A stretch of DNA of 64,000 bases from the NCBI GenBank assembly GCA_050789255.1, contig JBOZRQ010000018.1, positions 1 through 64,000 of the forward strand. Reading direction: 5' to 3'. Position 1 is the stretch's first letter. The number at the start of each line of letters is the position of its first letter. The DNA comes from JBOZRQ01 sp050789255 (GTDB lineage Bacteria; Bacillota; Sulfobacillia; Symbiobacteriales; Symbiobacteriaceae). The position numbers and the translations under genes were made by a program. Positions 23,845 to 32,100 of this stretch are shown one piece after another. The notes beneath the pieces are model-generated. The model saw nothing but the letters and a program-made list of their open reading frames with translations, did no database searches and was not told the origin of the DNA.

Positions 23845-24759
23845 CTACTTCTTGAACTGGTAGCCCTTCAGGTCGATGCCCAGGGCGGCGGCGGCGTCGC
23901 GGACGGGGCCGTACTTGGCGTCATCCGCCACGACGAAGCCGTCGGCGCCGAAGGGCTCCAGGGCGTCCTTGTCGGTGATCTTCAGGAAGGCGTCCTGCAG
24001 CTTTTTGACCACGGCGGGGTCCATATCCTTGCGGTGGGCCCAGGGGTACTGGTAGAGCTCCATCGACTTCCAGACCACGCGCACCTTGTCGTAGTCCTCG
24101 GGGAACTTGGTCTTGAGGCTGCCCTCGAAGATGGCGCTGTCTAGGAAGCCAATGTCAGCTTTGTCGGCGACGACGGTCTTCAGCACGGCGTCGTGGGCGC
24201 CGGTGAACTCCAACTTGACATCCTTCTCACGGTCCAGGCCGGCGTTCTTGAGGGCCAGCTGAGGAATCTGCGAGCTAGAGGTCGAGGAGGGGTCGCCCAG
24301 GGCGATCTTCTTGCCCTTCAGGGTGGCGATACCCTTGTCGTCCAGCGTCTGGATCGGCGAGTCCTTCTTGACGATGGCGTAGCTGTAGTAGTACGGCTTG
24401 CCCTTGATGTTCATGGTGATGAAGGCCTGGGCGCCGCTCTGGGCGTTGGCGACGACGTAAGTAAAGGGGCCGAAGTAGGCGACGTCGGTCTTGCCGAAGC
24501 GCATCGCCTCCACCACGGCGGCGTAGTCGGCGGGGATGCGCATCTCGATCTTGTAGCCGGTCTCCTTGGAGAGCAGGTCGCCCAGCTTGTTAATCTGGTC
24601 CTGGAACTTCTCGCTCTTCTGGGTCGGGATCACGTCGAACTTGATTACCTGCTGCTCGGCCTTGGGCGTGTCGGTGGTCGGAGCCTTGGTCCCGCCACAG
24701 CCAGCAATCACGGCAGCGGCCGTCGTCAGGGAGAGTGCGATTGAAAACGCACGGCGCAT
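23845..24759 (-). CDS. phnD: Phosphonate/phosphite-binding lipoprotein
   Basis: 304 residues from ATG 24759 with AGGAGG 8 nt upstream. A lipobox signal peptide ends at AAVIAGC. The PhnD/PtxB family pattern is seen in DVIPTQKSEKFQDQINKLGD, RFGKTDVAYFGPFTYV, IALGDPSSTSSSQIPQLALK and AHDAVLKTVVADKADIGFLD. The binding-site Ser-rich turn SSTSSS and the YFGPF loop contact the phosphonate. First gene of the transporter set. Confidence 0.92.
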   Translation of the reverse strand: MRRAFSIALSLTTAAAVIAGCGGTKAPTTDTPKAEQQVIKFDVIPTQKSEKFQDQINKLGDLLSKETGYKIEMRIPADYAAVVEAMRFGKTDVAYFGPFTYVVANAQSGAQAFITMNIKGKPYYYSYAIVKKDSPIQTLDDKGIATLKGKKIALGDPSSTSSSQIPQLALKNAGLDREKDVKLEFTGAHDAVLKTVVADKADIGFLDSAIFEGSLKTKFPEDYDKVRVVWKSMELYQYPWAHRKDMDPAVVKKLQDAFLKITDKDALEPFGADGFVVADDAKYGPVRDAAAALGIDLKGYQFKK

Positions 24760-24896
24760 ATGGTTCATCCTCCTAAAAAGCACAAATACCAAGCTAGTAT
24801 GATAAACGCTCGGTTATGCCAGAACAACAGTCTGTTTATCTGTAGACCAAGTGGATGCGCCCCCCCTCTTTCGGGTGGGGGCGCGTGGGCGGTGCG

Positions 24897-26537
24897 CTAA
24901 CTGCCGAGGTAAACGGCCCGGTGCTCCCAGCCGTCGCCGAGCGAGGTCTCGTTACAGAGCGTCCGTACCAGGTCAGGCCCGTACTTGGCCAGGTAGGGCA
25001 GCACGGAGACGCTGCGCTCCTGGAGCCCGTCGGGGTACAGGTTCGCCTTCAGCCGGTCGAACTGCCGCAGCGCCACCTCGAGGTTCTTGCGGTGCTGCTG
25101 CCGGGCCTTCTCTTCCAGCTTGTTGATCTGTACGGCGATCTGCTTGCGGTTCTCCTCGGTTACGTGCTGCAGGTTCGGGTCGAGCTGCAGCACCGCGTTC
25201 ACCAGGTTGCCGTAGAGCTGCTCAAAGTCGCTCCGGAAGTTCTGGAAGAGGTCGTTCAGGCCGAGCCGGTCCTCCCGCTCCATGAACTCCTTGCGGCGCT
25301 CATCGAGCTTGTAGACCGCATCGGTGAGCGAGAGCCCCTGCTTCTCCAGGATCCGGGCGATGGGCGGCTCGACCAGCGTGAAGGACTCCCGGGGGTAGAC
25401 CACGGGCATCTGCTGGCCGAGGGCGGTGTAGACCTGCTTGTAGAGGCCGAAGTAGGTCACCTCGCCCGGGCCGCCAACGTAGGCCAGGTCGGGGAGCAGG
25501 AAGGACTGGACCACCGGGCGCAGGACCACGTTGGTGCTGAAGAGCTCGGGGTGGGTGTTGGCCCGGTCCACCAGCTCCTCCAGGGACCAGCCGATCTCCT
25601 CCCGGTCGCGGATCCAGAAGTTCTCGCCGGCGCCCACGATCGGCAGGCGCTCGCCGTTGACGTACGTAAAGAGGTTCAGGTTGCCCAGCTGCCGGTCCAC
25701 GGTGGGCTTGAAGCCCAGCTGCTCGAACAGCTCGTAGCCCTTGCCGAGCCCCTCCTCCACCGCCTCGTGGGAGCGGATCGCCCGCTCGAAGAAGGGCGCC
25801 TCGATCCGGCGGATGGCGGGGTCCGAGGGGTTGATGATGACCAGGCCGGTGCCCTCAAAGAGCCAGGTGATGAGCCGGACAAACCAGTCCACCAGACTGC
25901 CGCCCGGGATGGCGGCGCTCTTGATGCGCTCAGCCACCTCGGCCTTGAACTCGGTCTCGGGCAGCAGGGCGAGGAACTCCTCGATCACCTGGGGCAGCGA
26001 GGCCGGGGCCGGAGCAAGGCCGACGCTGCGGCGGTCGCCGTCGAAGGACTCGTGCAGGGCCACCCGGCCCATGGACTCGCCCCACGGGGTCATGACCCAG
26101 GAGACCTCCTGCCAGTCGTGGTCCTCGGCGGCGACCCAGAAGACCGGCACCACGGGTACGCCAAGGCGCCCCGACTGCTGGCGGGCCAGGTGGATGGCGG
26201 TGATCGCCTTGTAGACGCTGTAAGCGGGTCCGGTAAAGATTCCGGCCTGCTGGCCGGTCACCACCGCAAGCGTCCCCTCCTTGGCGAGGAGGTCGATGTT
26301 AGCCATGGTCTCGGGGGCGGCGCCCAGAGCCTGGTTGTAGCTGCGGAGCGCCGCCGCCAGCGCTGCGCGGTCGCCGCGATAGCCGCCGCCGTTCAGATAG
26401 GCCGCTCGGGATTCGAAGGATGATTGCTGCGTCCAGTTATACTCGTACGCAGGTGCGATCTTTGCAAAGTCAAAAAGGAAGGCCTCGACGGCCGGGCTGG
26501 TGGACAGCCGCAGACCGGAGACCGGCTGGATCCTCAT
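24897..26537 (-). CDS. bshC: Bacillithiol biosynthesis cysteine-adding enzyme
   Basis: 546 residues, full length for BshC. It adds Cys to GlcN-malate to make bacillithiol. Motifs: VVTGQQAGIFTGPAYSVYK, PVVPVFWVAAEDHDWQEV, VRLITWLFEGTGLVIINPSD, LRPVVQSFLLPDLAYVGGPG and a coiled coil near 450-500. It starts with an ATGA overlap on selD, so thiol and selenium genes are co-expressed. bshA and bshB are not in the window. Confidence 0.95.
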   Translation of the reverse strand: MRIQPVSGLRLSTSPAVEAFLFDFAKIAPAYEYNWTQQSSFESRAAYLNGGGYRGDRAALAAALRSYNQALGAAPETMANIDLLAKEGTLAVVTGQQAGIFTGPAYSVYKAITAIHLARQQSGRLGVPVVPVFWVAAEDHDWQEVSWVMTPWGESMGRVALHESFDGDRRSVGLAPAPASLPQVIEEFLALLPETEFKAEVAERIKSAAIPGGSLVDWFVRLITWLFEGTGLVIINPSDPAIRRIEAPFFERAIRSHEAVEEGLGKGYELFEQLGFKPTVDRQLGNLNLFTYVNGERLPIVGAGENFWIRDREEIGWSLEELVDRANTHPELFSTNVVLRPVVQSFLLPDLAYVGGPGEVTYFGLYKQVYTALGQQMPVVYPRESFTLVEPPIARILEKQGLSLTDAVYKLDERRKEFMEREDRLGLNDLFQNFRSDFEQLYGNLVNAVLQLDPNLQHVTEENRKQIAVQINKLEEKARQQHRKNLEVALRQFDRLKANLYPDGLQERSVSVLPYLAKYGPDLVRTLCNETSLGDGWEHRAVYLGS

Positions 26538-27595
26538 GAAGGCATCACCACAATCTTTCCGGGATGATCGGCGACGGCCTCGCCGATGATCTCGGCTACG
26601 ATCGTCCCCTTCTGTTTCAGAGCGGCGACCAGGGCCTCCGCCTTATCGGCGGCCACAGCGATGAAGAGCCCGCCGGATGTGACGGCGTCGCACAGGATCA
26701 TCTGCTGCGTCTGGTCGATGGCCGGGTCAAATGCTACGTACTCACGGGAAGTAAGGAACTTGTAGTTGTTCTTTGAGCCGCCGGGGAAGATCCCCTGGTC
26801 CGCATAGGTGTAGGTGCTCGGTAGCACCGGCACCTTCGAGGAGTAAATCCGCATGCCGACCTTGGACTCCCGGGCCACCTCGGAGGCGTGCCCCAGCAGG
26901 CCGAAGCCGGTGATGTCGGTCAGGCCCCGCACATCGAACGGCTCCAGGACGTCGACCACGTTGTTCAGCGTGGCCATGACACGGATGGCCTCAGCGGCAT
27001 CGTCAGGGGTAGCGGCGCCCCGCTTGATCGCCGTGGTGATAACGCCGATGCCGATCGGCTTGGTCAGCACCAGCACGTCGCCGGGACGGGCGCCCGCCTT
27101 GGCGCCGATCTTTCCCGGGTGGACCACGCCGGTGACCGAGAGGCCGAACTTCGGCTCGGGATCGTCGATGGAGTGGCCGCCCAGGATGACGGCGCCCGCC
27201 TCGCGGACCTTATCTGCGCCGCCCCGCAGGATCTCAGCCAGTATGCGCTTGTCAAGCTTCGTAATCGGGAAGCCCACCAGGTTCAGGGCCGTAATCGGGC
27301 GCCCGCCCATGGCGAAGACGTCCGAGAGGGCGTTGGCCGCAGCGATGGCGCCGAACCAGTAAGGGTCGTCCACGATGGGGGTAAAGAAATCGACGGTCTG
27401 GACGATGGCTACGTCCTCGCTAATGCGGTAAACCCCGGCGTCGTCAGGGCTGTCGAGCCCGACGATCACGTTGGCGTCGCTGACGCTGGGGGGCAGGAAC
27501 TTGAGCACTTCGGATAGATCCTCCGGACCTATCTTGCAGCCTCAGCCCGCCTTGCTGGAGTACTGGGTCAGCCGGATCTGCTCAGTGTCGCTCAC
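26534..27595 (-). CDS. selD: Selenide, water dikinase; selenoprotein with UGA-encoded Sec18
   Basis: 353 residues including Sec. SelD makes selenophosphate from selenide and ATP. A plain ORF reading starts at 27508, but the conserved N terminus lies upstream. From GTG 27595 (AAGGAGGTGA 5 nt before) the frame reads VSDTEQIRLTQYSSKAG-Sec-GCKIGP; the Sec codon is TGA 27544-27542. The catalytic Cys/Sec-Gly-Cys-Lys motif is thereby complete. Downstream are LDSPDDAGVYRI, VQTVDFFTPIVDDPYWFG, ANALSDVFAMGG, GGHSIDDPEPKFGL and TDITGFGLLGH. A SECIS-like hairpin follows the UGA. It lies between selA and bshC. Confidence 0.95.
27513..27541 (-). promoter_or_regulatory. SECIS-like hairpin in selD mRNA
   Basis: Starting 8 nt after the UGA, GATAGGTCC (27533-27525) pairs over 9 bp, one G-U, with GGATCTATC (27521-27513) around a GGA loop. 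Position and size match bacterial SECIS elements read by SelB. Confidence 0.8.
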
Positions 27596-27613
27596 GGAGG
27601 TCACCTCCTTCTT

Positions 27614-29041
27614 CTAGGCTTTAGACATGGCGGCCGCCATTGCAGATACCACCAGGTCCAGTTCTTCAGGCCAAAGTGTGCGCGGGTCGATCAGGACCTG
27701 GCCGCCGTAGACCCGGACCATGACCGGCGGATCCTGCTCCCGCAGGCAACGCTCGATCTGCTGGGGCGCCGGATGGGATACGGCCACCAGCCGGGTCGGC
27801 AGGTCGACGCCGGGCAGGGAGCCGCCGCCGACCTGGGAGGCGCCGTCGATGACGCTCACTCTGGCGCCGGGGATCGCCTGGGTCAGCCGGGCGGCCAGGT
27901 CATCCGCCACCGGGGCGAGGTCGCCCACCGTCAGGCCCATCATGCGCAGGGTCGGGATTCGCTTGACCGCCTTCTCGGGCTCCAGATACAGCTTTAGCGT
28001 CGCCTCGATGCCGGCCAGGGTTAGCTTATCCACCCGCAGGGCTCGGGTGAGCGGGTGCTTCTTGCACGTTGCTACCAGCTCTTTTTTGCCCACGATGAAG
28101 CCGCCCTGGGGGGCGCCCAGCAGCTTGTCGCCGGAGAAGGTGACCAGGTCGGCCCCGTCCCGGATCAGCTCAGGCATGGTCGCCTCGTGCCCCAGCCCGA
28201 AGCGCTGGAGATCGACCATCACCCCGGAGCCCCAGTCCACCAGGCAGTGGATTCCCTGGCTGTGGGCGATGCGGGCCATCTCTGCGGTCTCGACCTCGGC
28301 GGTGAAGCCAAGGATCTTGAAGTTGGAGGTGTGGACCTTCAGGAGGGCGCCCGTCTCGGGGCGGATGGCGCGCTCGTAGTCGTAGGGGTGGGTCTTGTTG
28401 GTGGTGCCCACCTCGACCAGGCGGGCGCCGCCCTGCTCCATCACGTCGGGCACCCGGAAGGAGCCGCCGATCTCGACCAGTTCGCCCCGGCTGACCACGA
28501 CCTCCTTCCCGGCGCACAGGGCCGAGAGCATCAGCAGCACGGCGCCGGCGTTGTTGTTGACCACCAGGGCCGCCTCGGCGCCGGTGAGCTGGCAGAGCAG
28601 CTCCTCGACGTGGGCGTAGCGGGAACCCCGCTCGCCGGTCTGAAGGTCGAGCTCCAGGTTATTGTACCGGGTGGCGATGTCCGTCATGGCCTTCACCGCC
28701 TCCTCGGCGAGCGGGGAGCGGCCCATATTGGTATGCAGGACCACGCCAGTCGCGTTGATCACCCGGCGCAGCCGGGGCTGAAGGCGGGCGCCCAACTGGC
28801 GCGCTACAGCGGCCGCCAGGGCGTCGGTGCTCAGGTCGAGCCCGGCGACATCCGCCTCGGACTGGGCCTGCATGACGGCCTTGCGGACCTGGCCCAGGGC
28901 GGCGCCGACGGCGTCCACCACCAGCTGTCGCTCATGTTGTTGGAGCAGCCTGACCACGGTCTCGGCGGCCAGGATGGTGTTTACGGGAGGGAGCTGTCGC
29001 AGCAGTTGCTGTTGCCACGGTTTCAACGGGGTGTCCTCCAT
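27614..29041 (-). CDS. selA: L-seryl-tRNA(Sec) selenium transferase
   Basis: 475 residues from ATG 29041; a longer frame to 29116 is unlikely. SelA converts Ser-tRNA(Sec) to Sec-tRNA(Sec) using selenophosphate. PLP fold type I motifs: RRVINATGVVLHTNMGRSPL, RYNNLELDLQTGERGSR, VNNNAGAVLLMLSAL, VSRGELVEIGGSFRVPD, CLVDWGSGVMVD and the PLP-lysine segment LVTFSGDKLLGAPQGG. 18 bp separate it from selD, so the two form one unit. SelB and tRNA-Sec must be elsewhere. Confidence 0.97.
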   Translation of the reverse strand: MEDTPLKPWQQQLLRQLPPVNTILAAETVVRLLQQHERQLVVDAVGAALGQVRKAVMQAQSEADVAGLDLSTDALAAAVARQLGARLQPRLRRVINATGVVLHTNMGRSPLAEEAVKAMTDIATRYNNLELDLQTGERGSRYAHVEELLCQLTGAEAALVVNNNAGAVLLMLSALCAGKEVVVSRGELVEIGGSFRVPDVMEQGGARLVEVGTTNKTHPYDYERAIRPETGALLKVHTSNFKILGFTAEVETAEMARIAHSQGIHCLVDWGSGVMVDLQRFGLGHEATMPELIRDGADLVTFSGDKLLGAPQGGFIVGKKELVATCKKHPLTRALRVDKLTLAGIEATLKLYLEPEKAVKRIPTLRMMGLTVGDLAPVADDLAARLTQAIPGARVSVIDGASQVGGGSLPGVDLPTRLVAVSHPAPQQIERCLREQDPPVMVRVYGGQVLIDPRTLWPEELDLVVSAMAAAMSKA

Positions 29042-29167
29042 GGGAGCGGGGTTTTTCCTTATTATAGTCTGACGATCGCAGGTTCGGTAGGTTTGTGGCG
29101 AAGAACAAACCGACAATACGAAACGTCATATATCTGAACAATGACGCCCAATGGAGATGATCTCGAA

Positions 29168-32100
29168 ATGAACAGACGCCTACAACTGATCGTCGCCGTG
29201 ATCACTGTTGTTGCGATCGCAGTCGGCGGGATCTATTGGCTTGGCAAGGGCAAGCCCAGCAGCTCCCCGCTGCCCGCTGGCCCGGGCGCCCTGGTCGCCC
29301 TGGTGCCGACCCAGAGCACCCCCTCGGGCGTGGAGGCGACCACCGGGTTCCGCCTGACCTCCGAGAGGGCGCTCGACCTGGCCGACGTGCAGAAGAGCCT
29401 GACCGTGCAGCCCGCAGTCGACCTGCGGGTAGAGCCCGTCGGCGCCGGCGGCCGGGAGTTCCGGGTCATGCCCAGCCGGTCGCTGGATGCCAACCGGGTC
29501 TACCGGTTCAGGCTGGCTGCGTCCGCCGGGGTCGACCGTACATACCAGTGGTCCTTCCAGACCCGGGCCGAGTTCCGGGTGCTGGGGAGCCTGCCCCGCC
29601 ACCAGGGCCAGGGCGTGCCGCTGAACTCGGGCATCGAGATCACCTTCAGCCACGAGGACTGGGCCGACATTGAGCCCTTCTTCGAGATCAGCCCGAAGGT
29701 GCCGGGCCGCTTCGAGCGGCACAAGAAGACTGCCGTCTTCGTGCCCACGGAGAAGTTTGCGGAGGGGACCGTCTACACCGTCACGCTCAAGAAGGGCGTG
29801 GGGCAGACCCAGGGCCCGGGGGCGATCAAGGAGGACTTCTCCTTCGCCTTCGAGACCATCGCCCAGACCGGCGAGAAGGGCGAGGTCCACTTCTCGCTGC
29901 CGACCCTGCAGGAGTTCACGCCCGACACCGCCCCCTTCTTCCAGGTCTCCTATTACGCTCGCGATAAGAATTCCCCGCCGCCCATGGATGTAGCAGTCTA
30001 CCGTTACAGCGACGCCGCCGCCTTCGTCGGGGCCGTCACCCAGTCGGACCGGGTGCCGTCCTGGTCGGCCTTCGCCCGGTCGCGCTACCACGTGCCCACC
30101 GACGGGCTCGAGCGGGTGGCCAGCTTTAAGGCCGAGGCCAAGCAGCTGCCGAACGTCGGACTCTACCTGATGTACCCCGAACCCCTGCGCCCCGGCTACT
30201 ACGTCGCCACCTTCAAGGCCGGCGACCTGGTCCGGGAGTCGCTCTTCCAGGTGACCGACCTGTCCAGCTACGCCGCCATGACCACGACCCAGACGCTGGT
30301 CTGGTTCAACGATCTCGCCACCAAGGCCCCGGCTGCCGGAACCAAGTTGAAGGCGCTGGGCGCCGGCCATGAAGCCACCGCCGACAAGGATGGCGTGGCC
30401 GTGCTGCCCACCCCGCAGGGCGCCACGCCGCAGTTTTACCTGCACGCCACGGCGCCGGGCGGAAAGGAAGCGGTGGTCCCGCTGGCCGGGCTTGATTACT
30501 GGTACTGGAGCTACTGGGGCCGGCAAGAGACCGCCGCCCTGTACTGGAAGTACCTCTACCTCGACCGGGCGCTCTACAAACCGGCGGACAAGGTGAACCT
30601 CTGGGGCATCGTCAGGCCCCGGGAGCCCGGCGCCAAGCCGGTGACCGAGGTGACCGCCGAGGTGGTGCGCAGCGACGGTGGCGGTTATGGCAACCGCCCC
30701 ATGGCGCTCGCCACCGCCACCATCCCCGTGGTGGACTCCACCTTCACGGGGAGCGTCGCCCTGCCCAACCTGCGACCCGGCAGCTATCAGCTGACCGTGC
30801 GCATGGGCGAGGAGTACCTGGTCGAGCGCTGGTTCGAGGTGCAGACCTACACCAAGCCCGCGTACGACATCGACGTGACCACCGACAAGCGGGCGATCTT
30901 CCTGAACGAGACCGCCCAGTTCCAGGTGAAGGCCGCCTTCTTCGAGGGGACGCCGGTCCCGGGCCTGCGGCTGAACTATAGCGTCTCGGGCGCCTCCGGC
31001 CAGGTCACCACCGACGGGGCCGGCGAGGCCGCCATCACCTTCCGGCCCGACTCGGTCGAGAAGAACTACTACGGCAACTGGGGCGGGCCGAGCACCGCCT
31101 GGTTCCAGGTGAACGCGGACCTGCCCGAGACCGGGCCAATCAGCGCCCAGTCCACCCTCATGGTCTTCCCGCGCAACGTCACCTTCGCCCCGACTGTCAC
31201 TGTGCAGCAGGGCCAGGCCACCTTCACCGGGCAGGCTGACCACATCGACCTCGATCAGATCAACGCGGGCGGCAACGCCTGGGAGTACAAGGGCGCCCCG
31301 GCCGCCGACCGCACGGTCAGGGGCCAGCTGGTCGAACACCGGTGGATTCGGGAGGATGCCGGCGAGTACTACGACTTCATCCAGAAGACCGTGCAGAAGG
31401 CGTACCGCTACCGCGAGGAGCGCACCCAGGTGGGCAGCTTCACCAGCACCACCGATTCCGCCGGCCGCTTCACCCACACGATGACGATCGAACCTGAGAA
31501 GTCCTACGAGGTCCAGCTACAGCTCCAGGACACCAACGGGAACTGGGTGGAGCAGTCGCTCTGGTTCAGCGGCAAGGAGTACCAGGGCTACAACGACTCC
31601 TTCTATCGCTACTACAACCTGGACGCCGGCGCCAAGAGCGAATGGGGCCTGGGTGAGCAGATCTCCCTGGTCTTTAGAGAGAATCAGCGGCCCACGGAGG
31701 ACCGGGCCCGGGGCTACCTCTTCTACACCGCCCGGCAGGGCCTGCAGAGCTACAAGGTCCAGGACCAGGGCACCTTCCGCACGGCCCTGCGCGAGCAGGA
31801 CCTGCCCAACACCAACATCAAGGCGGTCTTCTTTGATGGCCGCCGGTACCGGGAGGCGCAGGAGCGGACGCTCCGCTTCGATGCCAAGGAGCGGGAGCTG
31901 AAGGTGACCATTACCCCGGACAAGCAGGAGTACCGCCCCGGCGATACGGTGGGGCTGGCGATCCGGGTGATCGACAAGAACGGCAAGCCGGTGAAGGCCC
32001 AGGTCAACCTGAACCTGGTCGACGAGGCGCTCTTCGCCCTGGAGGAGCAATACGTCAACCTGCTGGGCCAGCTCTATGGAGAGCACATGACGTCCGGGGT

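Noticed and set aside
22326..24759. C-P lyase (phosphonate degradation) operon
   Set aside because: Only the transporter genes are present; no phnG-M homologues in the window.
27542..27544. TGA in selD as an inactivating nonsense mutation
   Set aside because: The flanking sequence on both sides is conserved SelD, the position is the known Sec/Cys active site, and a SECIS-like hairpin follows.
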